The notes under the pieces are model-generated. The model was not told the origin of the DNA. It ran no database searches and worked only from the letters and a program-made list of their open reading frames with translations. From Aplectana chamaeleonis (Eukaryota > Nematoda > Chromadorea > Rhabditida > Cosmocercidae): 64,000 nt of DNA. The stretch is from positions 1 to 64,000 of the forward strand of contig JAPDOI010001206.1 in the NCBI GenBank assembly GCA_029168955.1, read 5' to 3'. The translations under genes were made by a program, and so were the position numbers. This document shows, one piece after another, positions 12,001-25,300 of the stretch (positions are counted from its first letter, which is position 1; each line of letters begins with the position of its first letter).

Positions 12001-14168
12001 GTCGTCAGAAGCCCGAAGCACTTTTCACGACGTCCCGATGACGTCATCAGAAGCCCGAAGCACTTTCACGACGTCCCGATGACGTCATCAGAAGCCCGAA
12101 GCACTCTCACGACGTCCCCATGACCTCATCAGAAGCCCGAAGCACTCTCACGACGTCCCGATGACGTCATCAGAAGCCCGAAGCACTTTTCACGACGTCC
12201 CGATGACGTCATCAGAAGCCCGAAGCACTTTCACGACGTCCCGATGACGTCATCAGAAGCCCGAAGCACTTTCACGACGTCCCGATGACGTCATCAGAAA
12301 CCCGAAGCGTTTTCACGACGTCCCGATGACGTCGTCAGAAGCACGAAGCACTTTTCACGACGTCCCGATGACGTCATCAGGAGCCCGAAGCACTTTTCAC
12401 TACGTCCCGATGACGTCATCAGAAGCCCGAAGCACTTTCACGACGTCCCGATGACGTCATCAGAAGCCCGAAGCACTTTCACGACGTCCCGATGACGTCA
12501 TCAGAAGCCCGAAGCACTCTTGGGACTATCCTAGACGGGGGGGGGCACCCACGACTTTCTCATGAAAATGAATGGAAACACTGATAAAAGATGTTTGATG
12601 CTGCTATCAGTCATTGTTGTTGATGAAGCTCTGTAGAAATACTTTGATTGATAGCGTTATAGATCGGTGGTTCATTCCATTTCTGACTTGAATCTTTGAG
12701 TGCCTCCCGTCTAGGATAGTCCCGCACTTCACGATGTCCCGATGACGTCATCAGAAGCCCGAAGCACTCTTGGGACTATCCTAGACGGGGAGCACCCACG
12801 ACTTTCTCATGAAAATGAATGGAAACCTTGATAAGGTGCTTGATGCTGCTATCAGTCATTGTTGTTGATGAAGTTGTGTAGAAATACTTTGATTGATAGC
12901 GTTATAGATCGGTGGTTCATTCCATTTCTGACCTGAATCTTGAGTGCCCCCGTCTAGGATAGTCCCGCACTTCTCACGATGTCCCGATGACGTCATCAGA
13001 AACTCGAGGCACTTTTACGACGTCCCGATGACGTCATCAGAAGCCCGAATCACTTTTCACGACGTCCCGATGACGTCATCAGAAGCCCGAAGCACTTTCA
13101 CGACGTCCCGATGACGTCATAAGAAGCCCGAAGCACTTTCACGACGTCCCGATGACGTCATCAGAAACCCAAAGCACTTTCACGACGTCCCGATGACGTC
13201 GTCAGAAGCCCGAAGCACTTTCACGACGTCCCGATGACGTCATCAGAAGCCCGAAGCACTTTCGACGTCCCGATGACGTCATCAGAAGCCCGAAGCACTC
13301 TCACGACGTCCCCATGACCTCATCAGAAGCCCGAAGCACTCTCACGACGTCCCGATGACGTCATCAGAAGCCCGAAGCACTTTTCGACGTCCCGATGACG
13401 TCATCAAGCCCGAAGCACTTTCACGACGTCCCGATGACGTCATCAGAAGCCCAAGCACTTTCACGACGTCCCGATGACGTCATCAGAAACCCGAAGCGTT
13501 TTCACGACGTCCCGATGACGTCGTCAGAAGCACGGAAGCTAACTTTCACGACGTCCCGATGACGTCATCAGAAGCCCGAAGCACTCTTCACGACGTTCCG
13601 ATGACGTCATCAGAAGCCCGAAGCACTCTCACGACGTCCCCATGACGTCATCAGAAGCCCGAAGCACTTTCACGACGTCCCGATGACGTCATCAGAAGCC
13701 CAAAGCACTCTTGGGACTATCCTAGACGGGGGGGCACCCACGACTTTCTCTGCATGAAAATGAATGGAAACCCTGATAAAAGATGTTTGATGCTGCTATC
13801 AGTCATTGTTGTTGATGAAGCTCTGTAGAAATACTTTGATTGATAGCGTTATAGATCGGTGGTTCATTCCATTTCTGACTTGAATCTTGAGTGCTCCCCC
13901 CGTCTAGGATAGTCCCGCACTTCTCACGATGCCCCGATGACGCCACCAGAAGCCCGAACCCCTCTTGGGACTATCCTAGACGGGGGGGGGGCACCCACGA
14001 CTTTCTCATGAAAATGAATGGAAACCTTGATAAAAGGTGCTTGATGCTGCTATCAGTCATTGTTGTTGATGAAGTTGTGTAGAAATACTTTGATTGATAG
14101 CGTTATAGATCGGTGGTTCATTCCATTTCTGACTTGAATCTTGAGTGCCCCCCCCGTCTGGGGTAGGC

Positions 14169-16378
14169 CCGCACTTTTCACGACGTCCCAATGACGTCAT
14201 CAGACACTCGAGGCATTTTTTACGACGTCCCGATGACGTCATCAGAAGCCCGAAGCACTTTTCACGACGTCCCGATGACGTCATCAGAAGCCCGAAGCAC
14301 TTTCACGACGTCCCGATGACGTCATAAGAAGCCCGAAGCACTTTTCACGACGTCCCGATGACGTCATCAGAAACCCAAAGCACTTTCACGACGTCCCGAT
14401 GACGTCGTCAGAAGCCCGAAGCACTTTTCGCGACGTCCCGATGACGTCATCAGAAGCCCGAAGCACTTTCACGACGTCCCGATGACGTCATCAGAAGCCC
14501 GAAGCACTCTCACGACGTCCCCATGACCTCATCAGAAGCCCGAAGCACTCTCACGACGTCCCGATGACGTCATCAGAAGCCCGAAGCACTTTTCACGACG
14601 TCCCGATGACGTCATCAGAAGCCCGAAGCACTTTCACGACGTCCCGATGACGTCATAAGAAGCCCGAAGCACTTTTTACGACGTCCCGATGACGTCATCA
14701 GAGACCCGGAAGCACTTTCACGACGCCCCGATGACGTCGTCAGAAGCACGAAGCACTTTCACGACGTCCCGATGACGTCATCAGAAGCCCGAAGCACTTT
14801 TCACGACGTCCCGATGACGTCATCAGAAGCCCGAAGCACTCTCACGACGTCCCGATGACGTCATCAGAAGCCCGAAGCACTTTTCGCGACGTCCCGATGA
14901 CGTCATCAGAAGCCCGAAGCACTTCCACGACGTCCCGATGACGTCATCAGAAGCCCGAAGCACTTTTCACGACGTCCCGATGACGCCATCAGAAGCCCGA
15001 AGCACTCTCACGACCTCCCGATGCCCTCATCACAAGCCCGAACCACTTTCACGCCGTCCCGATGACGTCATGAGAAGCCCGAAGCACTTTTCACGACGTC
15101 CCGATGACGTCATCAGAAGCCCGAAGCACTTTTCACGGCGTCCCGATGACGTCATTAGAAGCCCGAAGCACTTTCACGACGTCCCGATGACGTCATCAGA
15201 AGCCCGAAGCACTTTTCACGACGTCCCGATGACGTCATCAGAAGCCCGAAGCAATCTCACGACGTCCCGATGACGTCATCAGAAGCCCGAAGCACTTTTC
15301 ACGACGTCCCCATCCCATGACGTCATCAGAAGCCCGAAGCACTTTCACGACGTCCCGATGACGTCATCAGAAGCCCGAAGCACTTTTCACGACGTCCCGA
15401 TGACGTCATCAGAAGCCCGAAGCACTCTCACGACGTCCCGATGACGTCATCAGAAGCCCGAAGCACTTTTCACGACGTCCCGATGACGTCATCAGAAGCC
15501 CGAAGCACTTCCACGACGTCCCGATGACGTCATCAGAAGCCCGAAGCACTTTTCACGACGTCCCGATGACGCCATCAGAAGCCCGAAGCACTCTCACGAC
15601 GTCCCGATGACGTCATCAGAAGCCCGAAGCACTTTCACGACGTCCCGATGACTTCATCAGAAGCCCGAAGCACTTCCACGACGTCCCGATGACGTCATCA
15701 GAAGCCCGAATCACTTTTCACGACGTCCCGATGACGTCATCAGAAGCCCGAAGCACTTTCACGACGTCCCGATGACGTCATAAGAAGCCCGAAGCCCTTT
15801 TTACGACGTCCCGATGACGCCACCAGAAACCCAAAGCACTTTCACGACGTCCCGATGACGTCATCAGAAGCCCGAAGCACTTTTCACGACGTCCCGATGA
15901 CGTCATCAGAAGCCCGAAGCACTTTCACGACGTCCCGATGACGTCATCAGAAGCCCGAAGCACTCTCACGACGTCCCCATGACCTCATCAGAAGCCCGAA
16001 GCACTCTCACGACGTCCCGATGACGTCATCAGAAGCCCGGAAGCACTTTTCACGACGTCCCGATGACGTCATCAGAAGCCCGAAGCACTTTCACGACGTC
16101 CCGATGACGTCATAAGAAGCCCGAAGCACTTTACGAGGTCCCGATGACGACATCAGAAACCCGAAGCGTTTTCACGACGTCCCGATGACGTCGTCAGAAG
16201 CACGAAGCACTTTTCACGACGTCCCGATGACGTCATCAGGAGCCCGAAGCACTTTTCACTACGTCCCGATGACGTCATCAGAAGCCCGAAGCACTTTCAC
16301 GACGTCCCGATGACGTCATCAGAAGCCCGAAGCACTTTCACGACGTCCCGATGACGTCATCAGAAGCCCGAAGCACTC
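14169..16378. repeat. Longest pure block of the 41-42 bp unit (A)
   Basis: About 53 consecutive A units without any B unit. Each unit has, in order, CACGACGTCCC, the palindrome GATGACGTCATC, then AGAAGCCCGAAGCAC and three or four T. The T3/T4 difference produces the 41/42 bp alternation. Each unit carries two GACGTC hexamers 13 bp apart, one full CRE-type TGACGTCA, and five CpG dinucleotides, an unusually high CpG density beside the AT-rich flanks. Recurrent variants replace the palindrome with GACGTCGTC, GACGTCATAAG or GACCTCATC. A local AG-to-CC noise patch lies near 15014-15060. Confidence 0.95.
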
Positions 16379-19300
16379 TTGGGACTATCCTAGACGGGGG
16401 GGGGCACCCACGACTTTCTCATGAAAATGAATGGAAACCTTGACAAAAGGTGCTTGATGCTGCTATCACTCATTGTTGTTGATGAAGCTCTGTAGAAATA
16501 CTTCGATTGATAGCGTTATAGATCGGTGGTTCATTCCATTTCTGACTTGAATCTTGAGTGCCCCCCCACCGTCTAGGATAGTCCCGCACTTCTCATGATG
16601 TCCCGATGACGTCATCAGAAGCCCGAAGCACTCTCACGACGTCCCCATGACCTCATCAGAAGCCCGAAGCACTCTCACGACGTCCCGATGACGTCATCAG
16701 AAGCCCGAAGCACTTTTCACGACGTCCCGATGACGTCATCAGAAGCCCGAAGCACTTTCACGACGTCCCGATGACGTCATAAGAAGCCCGAAGCACTTTT
16801 TACGACGTCCCGATGACGTCATCAGAAACCCGAAGCGTTTTCACGACGTCCCGATGACGTCGTCAGAAGCACGAAGCACTTTTCACGACGTCCCGATGAC
16901 GTCATCAGGAGCCCGAAGCACTTTTCACTACGTCCCGATGACGTCATCAGAAGCCCGAAGCACTTTCACGACGTCCCGATGACGTCATCAGAAGCCCGAA
17001 GCACTTTCACGACGTCCCGATGACGTCATCAGAAGCCCGAAGCACTCTTGGGACTATCCTAGACGGGGGGGGGGCACCCACGACTTTCTCATGAAAATGA
17101 ATGGAAACCTTGACAAAAGGTGCTTGATGCTGCTATCACTCATTGTTGTTGATGAAGCTCTGTAGAAATACTTCGATTGATAGCGTTATAGATCGGTGGT
17201 TCATTCTATTTCTGACTTGAATCTTGAGTGCCCCCACCGTCTAGATAGTCCCGCACTTCTCATGATGTCCCGATGACGTCATCAGAAGCCCGAAGCACTC
17301 TTGGGACTATCCTAGACGGGGCACCCACGACTTTCTCATGAAAATGAATGGAAACCTTGATAAAAGGTGCTTGATGCTGTTATCAGTCATTGTTGTTGAT
17401 GAAGTTGTGTAGAGATACTTTGATTGATAGCGTTATAGATCGGTGGTTCATTCCATTTCTGACTTGAATCTTGAGTGCCCCCCCCCCGTCTGGGGTAGGC
17501 CCGCCCTCCTCACGATGTCCCGATGCCGCCATCAGAAGCCCGAAGCATTCTTGGGACTATCCTAGCCGGGGGGGGGGCACCCACGACTTTCTCAAGAAAA
17601 TGAATGGAAACACTGATAAAAGATGTTTGATGCTGCTATCAGTCATTGTTGTTGATGAAGCTCTGTAGAACTACTTTGATTGTTAGCGTTATAGATCGGT
17701 GGTTCATTCCATTTCTGACTTGAATCTTGAGTGCCCCCCCCGTCTAGGATAGTCCCGCACTTCTCACGATGTCCCGATGACGTCATCAGAAGCCCGAAGC
17801 ATTCTTGGGAGTATCCTAGACGGAGGGCACCCAATGACTTTCTCATGAAAATGAATGGAAACACTGATAAAGATGTTTGATGCTGCTATCAGTCATTGTT
17901 GTTGATGAAGCTCTGTAGAAATATTTTGATTGATAGCGTTATAGATCGGTGGTTCATTCCATTTCTGACTTGAATCTTGAGTGCCCCCCCCGTCTAGGAT
18001 AGTCCCGCACTTCTCACGATGTCCCGATGACGTCATCAGAAGCCCGAAGCACTCTTGGGACTATCCTAGACGGGGAGGGAGCACCCACGACTTTCTCATG
18101 AAAATGAATGGAAACCTTGATAAAAGGTGCTTGATGCTGCTATCAGTCATTGTTGTTGATGAAGTTGTGTAGAAATACTTTGATTGATAGCGTTATAGAT
18201 CGGTGGTTCATTCCATTTCTGACCTGAATCTTGAGTGCCCCCCCGTCTGGGGTAGGCCCGCACTTTTCACGACGTCCCAATGACGTCATCAGAAACTCGA
18301 GGCACTTTTTACGACGTCCCGATGACGTCACCAGAAGCCCGAATCACTTTTCACGACGTCCCGATGACGTCATCAGAAGCCCGAAGCACTTTCACGACGT
18401 CCCGATGACGTCATCAGAAGCCCGAAGCACTTTCACGACGTCCCGATGACGTCATAAGAAGCCCGAAGCACTTTTCACGACGTCCCGATGACGTCATCAG
18501 AAACCCAAAGCACTTTCACGACGTCCCGATGACGTCGTCAGAAGCCCGAAGCACTTTTCACGACGTCCCGATGACGTCATCAGAAGCCCGAAGCACTTTC
18601 ACGACGTCCCGATGACGTCATCAGAAGCCCGAAGCACTCTCACGACGTCCCCATGACCTCATCAGAAGCCCGAAGCACTCTCACGACGTCCCGATGACGT
18701 CATCAGAAGCCCGAAGCACTCTTGGGACTATCCTAGAAGGGGGGGGGGCACCCACGGCTTTCTCATGAAAATGAATGGAAACACTGATAAAAGATGTTTG
18801 ATGCTGCTATCAGTCATTGTTGTTGATGAAGCTCTGTAGAAATACTTTGATTGATAGCGTTATAGATCGGTGGTTCATTCCATTTCTGACTTGAATCTTG
18901 AGTGCCCGTCTGGATAGTCCCGCACTTCTCACGATGTCCCGATGACGTCATCAGAAGCCCGAAGCACTTTTCACGACGTCCCGATGACGTCATCAGAAGC
19001 CCGAAGCACTTTCACGACGTCCCGATGACGTCATAAGAAGCCCGAAGCACTTTTCACGACGTCCCGATGACGCCTTCAGAAACCCGGAAGCACTTTCACG
19101 ACGTCCCGATGACGTCGTCAGAAGCCCGAAGCACTTTTCACGACGTCCCAATGACGTCATCAGAAGCCCGAAGCACTTTCACGACGTCCCGATGACGTCA
19201 TCAGAAGCCCGAAGCACTCTCACGACGTCCCCATGACCTCATCAGAAGCCCGAAGCACTCTCACGACGTCCCGATGACGTCATCAGAAGCCCGAAGCACT

Positions 19301-22300
19301 TTTCACGACGTCCTGATGACGTCATCAGAAGCCCGAAGCACTTTCACGACGTCCCGATGACGTCATAAGAAGCCCGAAGCACTTTTTACGACGTCCCGAT
19401 GCCGTCATCAGAAACCCGACGCGTTTTCCCGACGTCCCGATGACGTCGTCAGAAGCGCGAAGCACTTTTCACGACGTCCCGATGACGTCATCAGGAGCCC
19501 GAAGCACTTTTCACTACGTCCCGATGACGTCATCAGAAGCCCGAAGCACTTTTCACGACGTCCCGATGACGTCATCAGAAGCCCGAAGCACTTTCACGAC
19601 GTCCCGATGACGTCATCAGAAGCCCGAAGCACTCTTGGGACTATCCTAGACGGGGGGGGGCACCCACGACTTTCTCATGAAAATGAATGGAAACCTTGAT
19701 AAAAGGTGCTTGATGCTGCTATCACTCATTGTTGTTGATGAAGCTCTGTAGAAATACTTCGATTGATAGCGTTATAGATCGGTGGTTCATTCCATTTCTG
19801 ACTTGAATCTTGAGTGCCCCCCCCACCGTCTAGGATAGTCCCGCACTTCTCATGATGTCCCGATGACGTCATCAGAAGCCCGAAGCACTCTTGGGACTAT
19901 CCTAGACGGGGGGGGGCACCCACGACTTTCTCATGAAAATGAATGGAAACCTTGATAAAAGGTGCTTGATGCTGCTATCAGTCATTGTTGTTGATGAAGT
20001 TGTGTAGAGATACTTTGATTGATAGCGTTATAGATCGGTGGTTCATTCCATTTCTGACTTGAATCTTGAGTGCCCCCCCCCCGTCTGGGGTAGGCCCGCA
20101 CTTCTCACGATGTCCCGATGACGTCATCAGAAGCCCGAAGCATTCTTGGGACTATCCTAGACGGGGGGGGCACCCACGACTTTCTCATGAAAATGAATGG
20201 AAACACTGATAAAAGATGTTTGATGCTGCTATCAGTCATTGTTGTTGATGAAGCTCTGTAGAAATACTTTGATTGATAGCGTTATAGATCGGTGGTTCAT
20301 TCCATTTCTGACTTGAATCTTGAGTGCCCCCCCCCGTCTAGGATAGTCCCGCACTTCTCACGATGTCCCGATGACGTCATCAGAAGCCCGAAGCATTCTT
20401 GGGACTATCCTAGACGGGGGGGGGCACCCACGACTTTCTCATGAAAATGAATGGAAACACTGATAAAAGATGTTTGATGCTGCTATCAGTCATTGTTGTT
20501 GATGAAGCTCTGTAGAAATACTTTGATTGATAGCGTTATAGATCGGTGGTTCATTCCATTTCTGACTTGAATCCTGAGTGCCCCGTCTAGGATAGTCCCG
20601 CACTTCTCACGATGTCCCGATGACGTCATCAGAAGCCCGAAGCACTCTTGGGACTATCCTAGACGGGGAGCACCCACGACTTTCTCATGAAAATGAATGG
20701 AAACATTGATAAGTGGTGCTTGATGCTGGTATGAGTCATGGTTGTTGATGAAGTTGTGTAGAAATACTTTGATTGATAGCGTTATAGATCGGTGGTTCAT
20801 TCCATTTCTGACCTGAATCTTGAGTGCCCCCCCGTCTGGGAGTAGGCCCGCACTTTCACGACGTCCCAATGACGTCATCAGAAACTCGAGGCACTTTACG
20901 ACGTCCCGATGACGTCATCAGAAGCCCGAAGCACTTTTCACGACGTCCCGATGACGTCATCAGAAGCCCGAAGCACTTTCACGACGTCCCGATGACGTCA
21001 TAAGAAGCCCGAAGCACTTTTTACGACGTCCCGATGACGTCATCAGAAACCCGAAGCACTTTTTACGACGTCTCGATGACGTCGTCAGAAGCCCGAAGCA
21101 CTTTCACGACGTCCCGATGACGTCATCAGAAGCCCGAAGCACTTTCACGACGTCCCGATGACGTCATCAGAAGCCCGAAGCACTTTCACGACGTCCCCAT
21201 GACCTCATCAGAAGCCCGAAGCACTCTCACGACGTCCCGATGACGTCATCAGAAGCCTGAAGCACTTTTCACGACGTCCCGATGACGTCATCAGAAGCCC
21301 GGAAGCACTTTCACGACGTCCCGATGACGTCATCAGAAGCCCGAAGCACTTTCACGACGTCCCGATGACGTCATCAGAAACCCGGAAGCGTTTTCACGAC
21401 GTCCCGATGACGTCATCAGAACTGAAGCACTTTCACGACGTCCCGGATGACGTCATCAGGAGCCCGAAGCACTTTTCACTACGTCCCGATGACGTCATCA
21501 GAAGCCCGAAGCACTTTCACGACATTCCGATGACGTCATCAGAAGCCCGAAGCACTTTTGGGACTATCCTAGACGGGGGGGGGGGGAGGTCACCTACGAC
21601 TTTCTCATGAAAATGAATGGAAAACCTGATAAAAGATGCTTGATGCTGCTATCAGTCATTGTTGTTGATGAAGCTCTGTAGAAATACTTTGATTGATAGC
21701 GTTATAGATCGGTGGTTCATTCCATTTCTGACTTGAATCTTGAGTGCCCCCCGCCCGGCCAGGATGCTCCCGCACTTCTCACGATGTCCCGATGATGTCA
21801 TCAGAAGCCCGAAGCACTCTTGGGACTATCCTAGACGGGGGCTCCCACGACTTTCTCATGAAAATCAATGGAAACCTTGATAAAAGGTGCTTGATGCTGC
21901 TATCAGTCATTGTTGTTGATGAAGTTGTGTAGAAATACTTTGATTGATAGCGTTATAGATCGGTGGTTCATTCCATTTCTGACTTGAATCTTGAGTGCCC
22001 CCCCCCGTCTGGGGTAGGCCCGCACTTTTCACGACGTCCCAATGACGTCATCAGACACTCGAGGCATTTTTTACGACGTGCCGATGACGTCATCAGAAGC
22101 CCGAAGCACTTTTCACGACGTCCCGATGACGTCATCAGAAGCCCGAAGCACTTTCACGACGTCCCGATGACGTCATAAGAAGCCCGAAGCACTTTTCACG
22201 ACGTCCCGATGACGTCATCAGAAACCCAAAGCACTTTCACGACGTCCCGATGACGTCGTCAGAAGCCCGAAGCACTTTTCGCGACGTCCCGATGACGTCA

Positions 22301-25300
22301 TCAGAAGCCCGAAGCACTTTCACGACGTCCCGATGACGTCATCAGAAGCCCGAAGCACTCTCACGACGTCCCCATGACCTCATCAGAAGCCCGAAGCACT
22401 CTCACGACGTCCCGATGACGTCATCAGAAGCCCGAAGCACTTTCACGACGTCCCGATGACGTCATCAGAAGCCCGAAGCACTTTCACGACGTCCCGATGA
22501 CGTCATAAGAAGCCCGAAGCACTTTTTACGACGTCCCGATGACGTCATCAGAAACCCGAAGCACTTTCACGACGTCCCGATGACGTCATCAGAAGCCCGA
22601 AGCACTCTTGGGACTATCCTAGACGGGGGGGGCACCCACGACTTTCTCATGAAAATGAATGGAAACACTGATAAAAGATGTTTGATGCTGCTATCAGTCA
22701 TTGTTGTTGATGAAGCTCTGTAGAAATACTTTGATTGATAGCGTTATAGATCGGTGGTTCATTCCATTTCTGACTTCAATCTTGAGTGCCCCCCCCGTCT
22801 AGGATAGTCCCGCACTTCTCACGATGTCCCGATGACGTCATCAGAAGCCCGAAGCACTCTTGGGACTATCCTAGACGGGGGGGGGGCACCCACGACTTTC
22901 TCATGAAAATGAATGGAAACCTTGATAAAAGGTGCTTGATGCTGCTATCAGTCATTGTTGTTGATGAAGTTGTGTAGAAATACTTTGATTGATAGCGTTA
23001 TAGATCGGTGGTTCATTCCATTTCTGACTTGAATCTTGAGTGCCCCCCCGTCTGGGGTAGGCCCGCACTTTTCACGACGTCCCAATGACGTCATCAGAAA
23101 CTCGAGGCATTTTTTACGACGTCCCGATGACGTCATCAGAAGCCCGAAGCACTTTTCACGACGTCCCGATGACGTCATCAGAAGCCCGAAGCACTTTCAC
23201 GACGTCCCGATGACGTCATAAAGCCCGAAGCACTTTTCGCGACGTCCCGATGACGTCATCAGAAACCCGAAGCACTTTCACGACGTCCCGATGACGTCGT
23301 CAGAAGCCCGAAGCACTTTTCACGACGTCCCGATGACGTCATCAGAAGCCCGAAGCACTTTCACGACGTCCCGATGACGTCATCAGAAGCCCGAAGCACT
23401 CTCACGACGTCCCCATGACCTCATCAGAAGCCCGAAGCACTCACGCAACGTGCCGATGACCTCATCAGAAGCGCGAAGCACTTTTCACGACGTCCCGATG
23501 ACGTCATCAGAAGCCCGAAGCACTTTCACGACGTCCCGATGACGTCATAAGAAGCCCGAAGCACTTTTTACGACGTCCCGATGACGTAATCAGAGACCCG
23601 AAGCATTTTCACGACGTCCCGATGACGTCGTCAGAAGCACGAAGCACTTTTCACGACGTCCCGATGACGTCATCAGGAGCCCGAAGCACTTTTCACTACG
23701 TCCCGATGACGTCATCAGAAGCCCGAAGCACTTTCACGACGTCCCGATGACGTCATTAGAAGCCCGAAGAGCACTTTCACGACGTCCCGATGACGTCATC
23801 AGAAGCCAAAGCACTTCCACGATGTCCCGATGACGTCATCAGAAGCCCGGCACTTTCACGCCGGCCCGATGACGTCATAAGAAGCCCGAAGCACTTTTCA
23901 CGACGTCCCGATGACGTCGTCAGAAGCCCGAAGCACTTTTCACGACGTCCCGATGACGTCATCAGAAGCCCGAAGCACTCTCACGACGTCCCCATGACCT
24001 CATCAGAAGCCCGAAGCACTTTCACGACGTCCCGATGACGTCATCAGAAGCCCGAAGCACTTTCACGACGTCCCGATGACGTCATCAGAAGCCCGAAGCA
24101 CTTTTCACGACGTCCCGATGACGTCATCAGAAGCCCGAAGCACTTTCACGACGTCCCGATGACGTCATCAGAAGCCCGAAGCACTCTCACGACGTCCCGA
24201 TGACGTCATCAGAAGCCCGAAGCACTCTTGGGACTATCCTAGACGGGGGGGGGGCACCCACGACTTTCTCATGAAAATGAATGGAAACCTTGATAAAAGG
24301 TGCTTGATGCTGCTATCAGTCATTGTTGTTGATGAAGTTGTGTAGAAATACTTTGATTGATAGCGTTATAGATCGGTGGTTCATTCCATTTCTGACCTGA
24401 ATCTTGAGTGCCCCCCGTCTGGGGTAGGCCCGCACTTTCACGACGTCCCAATGACGTCATCAGAAACTCGAGGCACTTTTTACGACGTCCCGATGACGTC
24501 ATCAGAAGCCCGAATCACTTTTCACGACGTCCCGATGACGTCATCAGAAGCCCGAAGCACTTTCACGACGTCCCGATGACGTCATAAGAAGCCCGAAGCA
24601 CTTTTCACGACGTCCCGATGACGTCATCAGAAACCCAAAGCACTTTCACGACGTCCCGATGACGTCGTCAGAAGCCCGAAGCACTTTTCACGACGTCCCG
24701 ATGACGTCATCAGAAGCCCGAAGCACTTTCACGACGTCCCGATGACGTCATCAGAAGCCCGAAGCACTCTCACGACGTCCCCATGACCTCATCAGAAGCC
24801 CGAAGCACTCTCACGACGTCCCGATGACGTCATCAGAAGCCCGAAGCACTTTTCACGACGTCCCGATGACGTCATCAGAAGCCCGAAGCACTTTCACGAC
24901 GTCGCGATGACGTCATCAGAAGCCCGAAGCACTTTCACGACGTCCCGATGACGTCATCAGAAACGAAGCGTTTTCACGACGTCCCGATGACGTCGTCAGA
25001 AGCCCGAAGCACTTTTCACGACGTCCCGATGACGTCATCAGAAGCCCGAAGCACTTTTCACGACGTCCCGATGACGTCATCAGAAGCCCGAAGCACTTTC
25101 ACGACGTCCCGATGACGTCATCAGAAGCCCGAAGCACTCTTGGGACTATCCTAGACGGGGGGGGGCACCCACGACTTTCTCATGAAAATGAATGGAAACA
25201 CTGATAAAAGATGTTTGATGCTGCTATCAGTCATTGTTGTTGATGAAGCTCTGTAGAAATATTTTGATTGATAGCGTTATAGATCGGTGGTTCATTCCAT

